Source: Lepas anatifera (lineage: Eukaryota; Arthropoda; Thecostraca; Lepadidae). From it: a DNA stretch of 64,000 nucleotides. Position 1 is the stretch's first letter. Every line of letters begins with the position of its first letter. The stretch spans positions 248,001 through 312,000 of the forward strand of contig JAOTON010001697.1 in the NCBI GenBank assembly GCA_034440635.1, in the 5' to 3' direction. The position numbers were made by a program, and so were the translations under genes. This document shows, piece after piece, positions 53,811 to 63,645 of the stretch. The notes under the pieces were generated by a model, which saw only the letters and a program-made list of their open reading frames with translations, was not told where the DNA came from and ran no database searches.

Positions 53811-55929
53811 AATGCGATTAGTGCGATTGTGTCGGCTCGATTTTCTCACAGAGAGAAAGAGGCCAAATGTCGGGGTTCGCAGGACCTGCAAGCTTATTGT
53901 AGCCAGTGATGATGGACAAGTCTATAACAAGCGGATCATGTGGCGATCAGCACGGCGGCAGCCTGGGGCTACGGTGGTGCCATGATATACCGCTCCATCA
54001 CTGGCTGGTTAGTGACGGAAACGTTTGGATGATTGGTCCCCAGCTTACGCATTTGGCGCGGATATTGCCGGGTTGGGTGGAATGAGTCCGATATTAGCCA
54101 TCGGGAGTTTTCTGGTTCCCAGACTTACAGCTTAACAGTCGGGGGGAGTAGCAAAGGAACATGTGACTTAATTTGATTCGTCACAAATACACCTGGCCGA
54201 ATTTTCTGGAAGTAACGAAGTGTTTTCGTTCTAAGTGGCGACCATTAGGGGAGAGTGCCCATTATGCACCCCCTTAAGCTAGAATGGCCGTCCCACCAAT
54301 AGCAGGAGCTGGTGAATTAAACAGCTGATCAATTTAGATAGTATGATAATTTGCTAGATTCTGTGAGCTTTCTATATACGAGTAAGTGTTTTCAATGCAA
54401 GTCAGATAAACGTCTTAGAAAAACGTTGCGGCAACCACCGGAGCATTTGGGTCGCTGTGTTGATGCTATTTAAATTTATGTAGATTTTGTCGCCTTAGAA
54501 ACAAAGTGTTAATAACAGAGTTTGTATGTTGAAGGCCATCTTTAGTTTTATGGCCTGCTTGTGCCTGTTTGAGTGAAGTCCAGCTCAGAAAATTTCGCGA
54601 ATGAAATAAATTTTGGAAACGTTCAATGTTAAATCTAAGCAGGTATGTATGCATGTAGGTACATACATATGTGAGGCAAGCCTGTCTAAAATTCACCATA
54701 ATGTATTTGGTCCGGGCACATTAAGGAAATGACGATTTTCTTGGTGACATGCGATATTATAGCGTGCTACAGGCGCCTACACTTGTGACTGAGGTAAAAA
54801 TGTATTGCTGGTTAACCATTTTTACGAATAAAGAACTTGAGACCCACTTAATTCGGGTGAAACAATTTACTGGCCCACTGGTGTGCATAATATACACAGC
54901 CTGATTTGTAAAAGCAGTCCCTCTCTTTTGATGGCGTCACTCAGGTCGAGGTTTCACCATGGCTCTTTTCCATGGTTTCACTGCAGAATGGTTTGATGGT
55001 GTGAATTCTTGAATCTGTGAGAAAAAGAATATAAAAAGCGTTGATACATCCCAACACATTCGAGGTGGTGCATTTAGGAACAACATTTAGGAACCCGGAC
55101 CTTATGCATGTCAAAGCGTACGCGGGTGAGGACATGTAACTGATCTCAGCTTTAACATGTCCGTATAAATTTTAATTAATAAAACTTAAGAAAATAAGGC
55201 ATTACAGAAATTTTGAGGGGGCTAGGCACCAGAAGACTCAGAAAGTGATCCTGTTTCCGATTTGCCGAATATTGTCCACCTTTTCGTTCGTAAGGTCTGG
55301 CCCATTCAAATAGTCAAAAGTTTCCTTTTCCTAAAAGTAGATAACTATATCTGGCTTTTAGACTGGGAATGGCTCCAATAGAACATTCCAAAAGCAGAGT
55401 TTCCGAAGTCACCGTGGAATGGAGCCGCGGAGTGTTACAGCGTTTACCATATTCTATGCCTGGTGCCTTGTGAATAAGAAATACCAGATCGAGGCCCTGG
55501 ACCCAGGCCATGTAAGGTGAAGTCACGAGACCAAATAAGAAGTCCTCATCTCGAGGGAAGTTTGGTACACCTTGGTACAGTTCTGAACGCGCTATGGCAC
55601 ACTAATGATGCTACTGTTTTATTTTCTAGTATTGGTGACCATTAGCTATGCTGCGTGTACCAATCTCAGGAGAGGGGTAGTGGACAAATTTAGGGACGCA
55701 CCACTCAATTTGCTGGGGGGTTTTTTCCTGCGTTTAGGAGGCCTCCTTGAAAGGGGAATCCAGCGCCCGAGTTTCAAAGAATGGTTCCTTATCCTGGTGC
55801 CTCAATATTCGTTCCAGCATCAGGCAACAGGTTGAACTTGGGCTATTTACAATCAGAAATGATGTTTTCCAGAACAATCAGCTCGCACGAAAAGCCACAA
55901 GTCCCACAGCGCACCAGCACCAGGATTTG
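53811..55929. other. Intergenic DNA, nothing recognised
   Basis: About 2.1 kb with no gene or clear repeat. An AATAAAGAAC word at 54826 could end a decayed transcript or element, but no body was identified. Confidence 0.4.
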
Positions 55930-56175
55930 GACTATAGGATGGTGCCGGCTGGGCTGAGGGAGGGGGCCACGACTGGGCTGATGACAGCCGCTGTCACCCT
56001 ACCGGACGCCATCAGACCGCCGCCTGACAGCCGATGACAGTGTTCGACAGCCGATGACAGTGGGTGACGTGCGTCGGCTGCGGCTGAGTCAGCGTTGGCT
56101 CTGCGCCACCGGCGACACCAGACGCGACGCTGCCGAGCCGGCCTCAGTCTTCCGAGGAGTGGTGTCCTCCTCAAT
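55930..56175. other. GC-rich island 11
   Basis: Short GC-rich patch with a tandem CAGCCGATGACAGTG (56028 and 56047) and no coding domain recognised. Confidence 0.35.
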
Positions 56176-56385
56176 CATCTGCTGCTCCTCAAGTTTAGAG
56201 TTCTGGAAAGCCATGACCTCTACGGTTTGCAGCACTCTAAATTGTAAATAAGTCTAGTACCTTGACTGAAATAATCCCTTAGAAATTAATGCCTGACAGA
56301 CTTTATAATTACAACTTTTTACTTTTATCCTAAAAAATGACCGGCTCTGACTCCCTACCCTCTCTTGAAAAACCGAGAGCTTTTG
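56176..56385. other. Spacer with mariner-MITE fragment
   Basis: CCCTCTCTTGAAAAACCGAGAG at about 56357-56378 resembles the subterminal sequence of the MITE at 37827-38080. The first 1-kb direct repeat starts just after it. Confidence 0.45.
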
Positions 56386-57430
56386 CACTGAAAAAAGCAA
56401 CAACTCAAGCGTAGAATTTCAATCTGTCTGCTCCTAAAACTACCCCATTATCAAGAATTTGTTTAGAATTCTTGGTAAATATATTCCGACATCCAGCTTA
56501 ATATTAGAAGAATAGGTGCAATATTACAGGCATGTGGTAAATTAATCACTATTTCATTTTAGCACAGTGCAGTTCCATTCCTACTGAAAAAGCAAAGGTG
56601 TAAATGTAGCACCTCAGAACATTTCTATGGAATTCACAAACTGCCTCAAGAATAGTTCCACTCTCCTGTGGTGAAACAATCCTGCCAATAGGTTAAAACA
56701 AGTTCTTGAATGATTTAGCTGCCCTAGATGAATGTATTTATTCTTCTGATTTTCGTTTGGGTGTGTTTCTATGATAGAGGAAGGTATGTTTTTACTACGG
56801 TTTACACGTGGGTGGAATCGCGCCATTTCCTTTCTGCTGCAGTTCTGAGCTTGAACTACCCACCGCAGTTCCGCATTCAGAGGATTGATCACGACTCGTA
56901 CAGGTAGGGGAGAGTGGGGAGAACTGGGACGCAGGGGAAGTGGAACACCCCCATTATTGAATCCACGAGTGAGCCAAAAATATAATTTTCAGCTGATTTC
57001 CGCACTATACGTGCCGCTGCACATCACTAGGGCGTCAACTTCCTTTTCCGGTGGGTGCTGGAAGCGAGAGGCGAGTATTCCTTAAAAAGTTAATTTTTAC
57101 GTTTTCTTGAGTGGATTTTCTGCTAAATATGCAACCGAAAAGTTCTTTATTTTGGTGCAATAAAGTTGGTGTCGCATTCTCCATCGATCTGTTCCAGCTT
57201 CGAACAACGAAAGGGGTTTTAATTTTGCTGACATCGCAATTCTGAAAAAATGGCGGGGTGGGGAGAAGTGGGACAAGTTGTCCCACTTCTCCCCTTGCTG
57301 TCCAACCTATCCTTGTACTGTGCTTGGATTGATTGTACCTACATATTTGTACTTTGATGGAAATATCATTGTGCCGTATTTTTACCTAGAGCGATCATGG
57401 TCATCAACTTGTTTTTTCTTCTCTCGTGGC
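56386..57430 (+). repeat. ~1.04-kb direct repeat, copy 1
   Basis: Starts CACTGAAAAAAGCAACAACT and ends near CAACTTGTTTTTTCTTCTCT. It aligns throughout with 60686-61727, roughly 95% by eye, in the same orientation. It contains GGGGAGAGTGGGGAGAACTG and an exact hairpin at 57260-57294. The CACTGAAAAA start looks like a transposon end. LTRs are an alternative, but no primer-binding site, gag or pol is seen between the copies. Confidence 0.85.
57260..57294. repeat. 35-bp perfect hairpin
   Basis: Arms GGGGAGAAGTGGGACAA and TTGTCCCACTTCTCCCC (17 bp each) around a single G. The second copy (61558-61592) has three changes, so the hairpin is partly preserved. Confidence 0.9.
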
Positions 57431-58037
57431 TTATAAATCGAGGTCAGTATACAGATCATAAGTTCAATATGGCGGACTTATCGATGAAAAATGCGACATT
57501 TCACCGATGACAACACCAGGGGCGAATCCAAGTGGGGGGGCTATAAGGCGATCGCTCCCACCTTGGGCTCACCTTAAGCAATGAAAAGAAACGCCCCTCG
57601 CCACAGCCACTGCCCCCCGCAAAGGGGCCCGGCTGCTACGGCTGTACCCCAGCCCCGCAAATTGCCTTCAAAATGCCACTCAAATGTAGCGTACACGGGT
57701 CCCTTGTAGTCCACTTAGAGCCTCTGAGTGTGCGACTGGACCTCTCAGAATTTACCCCTGACCCACTGCCGAAGCCGAGCCCCCATTCTCAGCAATTGCA
57801 GAGCACTCCCCTTGTGTTTTACCCGGGCCCCCTGTGACTGCAGCCGGGCCCCCGCCCCGCCATTGGCGTCGCCCTAGATGTTCGAGTGGGGGGGATGGTG
57901 ATAAAACACTACCTACATCAGTTAGACCCTGCATATTCAATGCTATTTTCGGCCAAAAGAGCTGGCGTCCTTCTCACTTTCTCTCCAAAAGAGGGGGCCC
58001 AGTCCTTCCCCAGGTCCCCAGTGGCAACGCCCTGTGG
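57431..58037. other. C-rich spacer with hAT-like word
   Basis: CAGGGGCGAATCCAAGTGGG at 57517 looks like a hAT-type terminus and is followed by C-rich, loosely repeated DNA, but no matching right end with a duplication was found. Tentative relic. Confidence 0.35.
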
Positions 58038-58102
<65 letters not shown>

Positions 58103-58105
58103 ACT

Positions 58106-58137
<32 letters not shown>

Positions 58138-58140
58138 AGT
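58038..58140. repeat. (TA)n microsatellite 1
   Basis: Long TA dinucleotide tract with short GTATATA and AACTTATATA interruptions. It borders the tRNA-like cassette on the left. Confidence 0.95.
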
Positions 58141-58175
58141 TATAGACTGTTGTAATTTTGCAGCTTTGGAAAATT

Positions 58176-58251
58176 GCTCCTAATCTGGGACTCGAACCCA
58201 GGTCTCCGGATTTCCGGCCCGGCATGCTAACCACTACACCACTCAGGAGCC
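58176..58251 (-). tRNA. tRNA-like sequence 1 (anticodon position GGA)
   Basis: On the minus strand it reads GGCTCCTGAGTGGTGTAGTG ... GGTTCGAGTCCCAG ... AGGAGC. A box TGGTGTAGTGG and B box GGTTCGAGTCC match polymerase III consensus, and all four stems can be drawn. The anticodon-loop triplet is GGA (Ser), but there is no long variable arm and base 33 is C rather than T. So it is more likely a tRNA-derived repeat than a working tRNA-Ser. No CCA follows. Confidence 0.45.
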
Positions 58252-58402
58252 TGAATTTTCCTTTCAAGCTTGCGTATTTATACTTAATTTATCGGCAGTT
58301 GTTTTACTGGGGCATTCTCATGCCAGTCAGGTCTCAGTGTACATACCTCCAGTATTGATATATAAGTTATAGACTGTTGTAATTTTGCAGCTTTGGAAAA
58401 TT

Positions 58403-58478
58403 GCTCCTAAGCTGGGACTGGAACCCAGGTCCCCGGATTTCCGGCCCGGCATGCTAACCACTACACCACCCAGGAGCC
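58403..58478 (-). tRNA. tRNA-like sequence 2 (anticodon position GGA)
   Basis: Direct repeat of sequence 1, 227 bp downstream, with changes TGGGTGG (D-arm side), GGGGACC and GGTTCCAGTCCC, which weakens the B box. Same fold, same reservations. Confidence 0.4.
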
Positions 58479-58635
58479 TGAATTTTCCTTTCAAGCTTGC
58501 GTATTTATACTTAATTTATCGGCAGTTGTTTTACTGGGGCATTCTCATGCCAGTCAGGTCTCAGTGTACCTCCAGTATTGATATATAAGTTATAGACTGT
58601 TGTAATTTTGCAGCTTTGGAAAATTGCCACATTCA

Positions 58636-58711
58636 GGCTCCTGAGTGGTGTAGTGGTTAGCATGCCGGGCCGGAAATCCGGAGACCTGGGTTCGAGTTCC
58701 AGCTTAGGAGC
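58636..58711 (+). tRNA. tRNA-like sequence 3 (anticodon position GGA)
   Basis: Plus-strand copy with GAGTGGTGTAGTGGTTAGCA, anticodon arm CCGGG-CCGGAAA-TCCGG, T arm CTGGG-TTCGAGT-TCCAG and acceptor GCTCCTG/TAGGAGC. The cloverleaf can be drawn with one G-T pair in the acceptor. B box GGTTCGAGTTCC is near consensus. It is the only copy in plus orientation, in the loop of the inverted arms. Confidence 0.45.
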
Positions 58712-58823
58712 AATTTTCCAAAGCTGCAAAATTACAACAGTCTATAACTTATATATCAATACTGGATGTACACTGAGACCTGACTGGCATGAGAATGCCC
58801 CAGTAAAACAACTGCCGATAAAT

Positions 58824-58824
<1 letters not shown>

Positions 58825-58871
<47 letters not shown>
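58825..58871. repeat. (TA)n microsatellite 2
   Basis: TA dinucleotides directly between the tRNA-like cassette and the 99-bp hairpin. Confidence 0.95.
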
Positions 58872-58874
<3 letters not shown>

Positions 58875-58970
58875 TCTTTGAGGCAATGACAGTTAAATTG
58901 TATAGCACTCGCGCCCTTGGATATTTTTCTTTGGAGTAATACAATTGAATTGTCATTGCCTCAAAGAGAA
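58872..58970. repeat. 99-bp hairpin element
   Basis: Arms of 31 bp, TTCTCTTTGAGGCAATGACA at 58872 and TGTCATTGCCTCAAAGAGAA ending at 58970, with a 37-nt loop. Two mismatches lie in the inner part of the stem. It sits between TA repeats. Could be a very small foldback MITE or a hairpin RNA precursor; the sequence alone does not decide. Confidence 0.85.
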
Positions 58971-58990
58971 CATATTGCCGAACTATTCGA

Positions 58991-59019
58991 ATATATGTAT
59001 ATATATATATATATATATA
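58991..59019. repeat. (TA)n microsatellite 3
   Basis: Short TA dinucleotide run. Confidence 0.9.
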
Positions 59020-59731
59020 AAGCCACTTAAGGGCTACAGAGCTTCAAGTGTGGGGCAAGATCCACGGTGGGTGGGGGTAGGGCAGGGTCTGTCATAAAGG
59101 GTTTGTGGCCACTAGGATTAGGCTTTTTCGATGATATTACAAGCCAAAGGTGGGGAGCCGGTCTCCTCATCTCCGACAGCAGCGGAGAGGGGTGGCGGGG
59201 TTAGCCCTATAGACCCACAGGGTAACTGTATCCGGACCAGGGGCTCCGATTTTGGGGGAAAACCGGCTTCCTGTGGGCTCCAAAACCTGCCAGGAGCCAC
59301 CAGATCCCATTGCGAGGAAACAAATCTCGTTTCTTAAGGCATAGGTATGAAAACTATATTTCAAGGGGCGCCATCGACCTTTCAGGGGGATTCGTGATCC
59401 CCCTCAAAAAGTGTGCTGCGCCTCAAAGAAGTGATCTTCGGTGATGGGTGGTGATTTTCTGGTGTTAATGAATGATACAACAGGAAACGTTGCGAGGAGC
59501 AAAACCAGCGAATCCTATGGCATGGCGAAAGATGTAAGTCTAAGCCATGTCTGTGCAAAGACAAACGAAATTATTGTAGTGATTGATAGTCAATTTCAAT
59601 ATGGTTCAAGATTAAAGTGCTAATTAGAGGTACTTAGATGATTGGAAGTGATTATAAGTACAACTCTCCGTTGGAGTGTATGTTCATCAAAGTGTATATT
59701 AATCATTGTTATCAGAGTAAACTAATCTTAA
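59020..59731. other. Intergenic DNA, nothing recognised
   Basis: No gene recognised; 60-68 codon frames on both strands have no recognisable domains. Confidence 0.4.
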
Positions 59732-60685
59732 GTGCCTAATGAGAATAAACTGGGTTATATTTAATCCTTGTTTCTTTTCAGCAGCAATGGAATATTGAAC
59801 GCGGGTTCATTCTGCACCTTGCAAAGATTTTTCTACGCCGGAAATTTCACATTTTAATCTATTTTTACTCCCCCAATTCTAGTTTACACTGTTCCGATTT
59901 GTCTGATAATCTTTTTACTCCAGTTGTGTAGGAATATTCCCTCAAAACACATGCATTTTTGCATTACACCGGTGTAAAATAGGCTGTGGAATAATGCCGG
60001 AAAGAAGAGTGGATTTTGGCACCGTAGAAAGAATCCTGAAAATAGTTTACTTTTTGTTAGTTGATATTTTCACGACCCACGGGTTGGGGTTTTATTATTC
60101 CTGTTTCATGTCATTTTGCGGTGATATCGGGTGTAAAATATTCGCTGAAAGAAGAGTGGATTTTGGCACCGTAGATAAAATCCGCTTTCTGGCGTACTTT
60201 TTCAGTGTAGATAAAATCCGCTTTCTGGCGTACTTTTTTCAGTGTACGGTGCCAAAATCCACTCTTCTTTCGGCGAATATTTTACACCCGATATCAACGC
60301 AAAATGACATGAAACAGAAATAATAAAACCCAAACCCATGGGTCGTGAAAATATCAACTAACAAAAAGTAAACCATTTTCAGGATTGTTTCTACGGTGCC
60401 AAAATCCACTCCTCTTTCCGGCATTATTCCACAACCTATTTTACACCAGTGTAATGCAAAAATGCATGTGTTTTGAGGGAATATTCCTACATCACTGGAG
60501 TAAAAAGATTATCAGACAAATCGGAACAGTGTAAACTAGAACTGGGGGAGTAAAATATATTAAAATGTGAAATTTCCGGCGTAGAAAAATCTTTGCAAGG
60601 TGCAGAATGAGCCCGCGTTCAATATTCCATTGCTGCTGAAAAGAAACAAGGATTAAAAATAACCCAGTTTATTCTCATTAGGCAC
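59732..60685. mobile_element. 954-bp palindromic (foldback) element
   Basis: Arms of about 430 bp start GTGCCTAATGAGAATAAACT at the left and end GTTTATTCTCATTAGGCAC at the right, and match almost throughout (e.g. GGAAAGAAGAGTGGATTTTG / CAAAATCCACTCCTCTTTCC). The centre holds a 36-bp unit GTAGATAAAATCCGCTTTCT GGCGTACTTTTTCA in two copies. No target duplication is visible. Its right edge touches the second 1-kb direct repeat. Short frames across it are not coding. Confidence 0.88.
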
Positions 60686-61727
60686 ACTGAAAAAAACAAC
60701 ACCTCAGGCGCAGAATTTCAATTTGTCTGCTCCTAAAATTATCCCATTATCAAGAATTTGTTTAGAATTCTTGGTAAATATATTCCGACATCCAGCTTAA
60801 TATTAGAAGAAAAGGTGTAATATTATACGCATGTGGTAAATTAATCACTATTTCATTTTAGCACAGTGCAGTTCCATTCCTACTGAAAATGCAAAGGTGT
60901 AAATGTATCACCTCAGAGTATTTCTATGGAACTCACAAACTGCCCCAAGAATAGTTTCACTCTCCTGTGGTGAAACAATCCTGCCAATAGATTAAAACAA
61001 GTTCTTGAATGATAAAACTACCCTAGATGAAGGTATTTATTCTTCTGATTTTTGTTTGGGTGTGTTTCTATGATGGAGGAAGGTATGTTTTTACTACAGT
61101 TTACACGTGGGTGGAATCGCGCCATTTCCTTTCTGCTTTAATTCTGAGCTTGAACTACCCACCGCAGTTCCGCATTCAGAGGATTGATCACGACTCGTAC
61201 AGGTAGGAGAGAGTGATGAGAACTGGGACGCAGGAGAAGTGGGACACCCCCATTTTTGAATCCACGAGTGAGCCAAAAATATAATTTTCAGCTGATTTCC
61301 GCACTATACGTGCCGCTGCACATCACTAGGGCGTCAACTTCCTTTTCCGGTGGGTGCTGGAAGCGAGAGGTGAGTGCTCCTTAAAAGTAAATTTTTACGT
61401 TTTCTTGAGTGGATGTTCTGTTAAATATGCAACCGAAAAGTTCTTTATTTTGGTGCAATCAAGTTGGTGTCGCATTCTCCATCGATCTGTCCCAGCTTCG
61501 AACAACGAAAGGGGTTTTAATTTTGCTGACATCGCAATTCTGAAAAATGGCGGGTTGGGGAGAACTGTGACAAGTTGTCCCGCTTCTCCCCTTGCTGTCC
61601 AGCCTATCCTTGTACTGTACTTGGATTGATTGTACCTACATATTTGTACTTTGATGGAAATATGATTGTATCGTATTTTTACCTAGAGAGATCATGGTCA
61701 TCAACTTGTTTTTTCTTCTCCCGTGGT
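60686..61727 (+). repeat. ~1.04-kb direct repeat, copy 2
   Basis: Starts ACTGAAAAAAACAACACCTC (sharing CAC with the palindrome edge) and parallels copy 1. It is cut off at about 61727 by the hAT-like head CAGGGACGCAGCTAGG, whereas copy 1 continues GGCTTATAAATCG, so that element entered this copy. Confidence 0.85.
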
Positions 61728-63645
61728 CAGGGACGCAGCTAGGGGGGGCACAGGAGGCACGTGCCCCCCCATCGGTGCCGGGGTGCCCTTTTGATTGTCA
61801 GGTGGTGTACCCTATTTGGGCCGTGCCGCTCGAATTTTAGTGCCCTACAACATTGACCCTAGATGGAACTAGACTGCATTTAGCGATTTAAATTATTGTT
61901 TGACAATTAAGTGCCTTTTTTGGTCAGTTAGGGCATTCTGTCGCCTTTCCAAGCACCCGGGAGGAGTATAGGCACATAATCTGTTTCCAGAAAATGCCTC
62001 ATCGTCGCCAATAATCGTACGGGCGGAGCTAATCTGGTGCCCCTTGAGCTCATCTGGTGCCCCCTGAGCGCTGGTGTTGGCCCCTGGAGCTGATCATATG
62101 CCCCTGAGCTGATCTGATGCCCTCGTAGTCAATTTGGTGCCCCCCCCTGAGAAAATAATTGTGCCTTCTGAACCTATATAATGCTCTCTGAGTTAGTCTG
62201 ATGCCTCCGAGCTTGCCTGGTGTCCTATTAGCTGTTTTAGTGTCCCTTGGGCTGATCCGGGCCCCTTGAACTTATTTAATGCCTCCCGGAGTTTATCTAC
62301 TGTCCAGGGGTGCAGCCAGGGGGGCACAGGGGGCACGTGCCCCCTCACTGCCGGGGTGCCCTTTTGATGTCCAGGTGGTGTACCCAATTTGGGCCGTGCC
62401 GCTCGAAATTTAGTGCCCTATGCCGTTGAAACGAAATGTAACTGGACCGCATGTAGCGATTTGTTGGACAATTTAATACCTTTTTCGATCAGCTATGGCA
62501 TTCTGTCGCCTTTTCAAGCACCCGGGAAGAGTATGGGCACCTGGTAGGTGTCCACCTAATGCCTCATCGTCGCCAATAATTGTATGGGTGAAGCTAATCT
62601 GGTTCCCCTTGAGCTCATCGCGTGGCCTCTCAGCTGGTCTTGGCCCCTTGAGCTGATTACTTGCCCTCTAAGCTGATCTGGTGCCCCTGAGTAAATCGAG
62701 TGCCCCACTGAGCAAATAATGGTGCCTCCTGAACCTATATAATGCCCTCTGAGTAAGTCTAATGCCTCCGAGCTTGCTTGATGCCCTAATAGCTAATATA
62801 GTGCCGCTTCAGCTGATTCGGCCCCCAAGCTGATCTCATGCCTCCCCAAGTTGATTCTGTCTCCTAAGTCAATATGGTGACTCTTCAGCTGATTAGGTGC
62901 CCCTTCAGCTGATTATTGATGTCTCCTTAGATGGCCTGGTGCCCCCTGAGCTGGTTTGGTGAGCCCTGAGCCCACCTTGTGTCCCCTGAGCTGTTATGTT
63001 GCTCCCTGAGCTGATTTAGGCACCTGCCATAGTCTGGGGGCCTGGGAGCTGATCTGGCCCCCGAGCGGATCGATCTGGTGCCACCTGAGCTGCACTAATG
63101 CCCCTGAGTCAATATGGTGCCTCCTGAGCCCATCTGATGCCCTCTGAGCTAGTCTGGTGTCCGCTGAGCTAATCTGGTGCTCTTTAAGCTGATCTGGGCC
63201 CCCTTACGTGATTTCATGAGCAGCTCTAAAGCCCTGAACTGAGCTGGGCCCACAGAGGCTGATGAGGGCCCCTGAGATGGTATAGGGCTCCTGAGCTGAT
63301 TAAGAGCCTCCTGACTTGATCTGGTATTCCCGAGCTGGTCGGGGACCACTGATCTGATTGTTTGTCCCCGAAGCTGATCTGGTGCCCTATGGGCATCTGG
63401 TGTCCCCTGAGCAGCTCTGGGGCTTTTGAACTGATTGGGCCCCGAGCTGGTGAGGGATCCCTGAGCTGATTTAGTGCCCCTGACTTGAACTTGCCCCCTG
63501 CGCTGATCGACCTGGTGCACCCTGAGCAGATATACGGCCTCCTGAACTTACCTAAAGCCCACTGAGTCGATCTGGTGCCTGCTTAGTCATCAGTGTGTCT
63601 CCTGAGCCCATCTTATTCCCTCTGAGCTAGTCTGGTGCCCCAAAC
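61728..63645 (+). mobile_element. hAT-like element head (family E) plus minisatellite, right end beyond view
   Basis: CAGGGACGCAGCTAGGGGGG at 61728 is a hAT-style terminus and recurs at 62305 as CAGGGGTGCAGCCAGGGGGG. About 420 bp after each head align (GGGGTGCCCTTTTGAT, GGCATTCTGTCGCCTTTCCA, TGCCTCATCGTCGCCAATAA). From there a ~21-bp array takes over. No right end of matching type was found before 64 kb, so the element is unbounded here. Confidence 0.75.
62020..63645. repeat. ~21-bp minisatellite (CCCCTGAGCTGATCTGGTG type)
   Basis: Units near GCCCCCTGAGCTGATCTGGT, with variants such as CCCTGAGTCAATATGGTG. The array starts about 62025, is interrupted by the second head at 62305-62590, and continues to about 63645. 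The unit differs from that in 18480-22210 but shares the CCCTGAG core and length class. Confidence 0.9.

Larger units (their letters stand above)
58141..58828. repeat. tRNA-like cassette: two direct units and one inverted unit
   Basis: A unit of 227 bp (TATAGACTGTTGTAATTTTG, then GCAGCTTTGGAAAATTGC, a 76-nt tRNA-like sequence, then GGCAGTTGTTTTACTGGGGC) occurs twice in direct order and once inverted (from about 58593). The two inner copies of the non-tRNA part form inverted arms of about 120 bp (58508-58627 and 58708-58828), with the third tRNA-like sequence in the loop. TA microsatellites flank both sides, suggesting insertion into, or seeding of, TA repeats. Confidence 0.88.

Noticed and set aside
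57517..58033. hAT-like element from CAGGGGCGAATCC to GGCAACGCCCTG
   Set aside because: Flanking 8-mers do not match and the right word is a poor complement of the left; left as a possible relic only.
58176..58711. Functional tRNA-Ser(GGA) genes
   Set aside because: No long variable arm, C at position 33, embedded in a repeated 227-bp unit; better explained as a tRNA-derived repeat.
56386..61727. LTR retrotransposon defined by the two 1-kb direct repeats
   Set aside because: No primer-binding site, polypurine tract, protease, RT or integrase lies between them; the enclosed DNA is other repeats.
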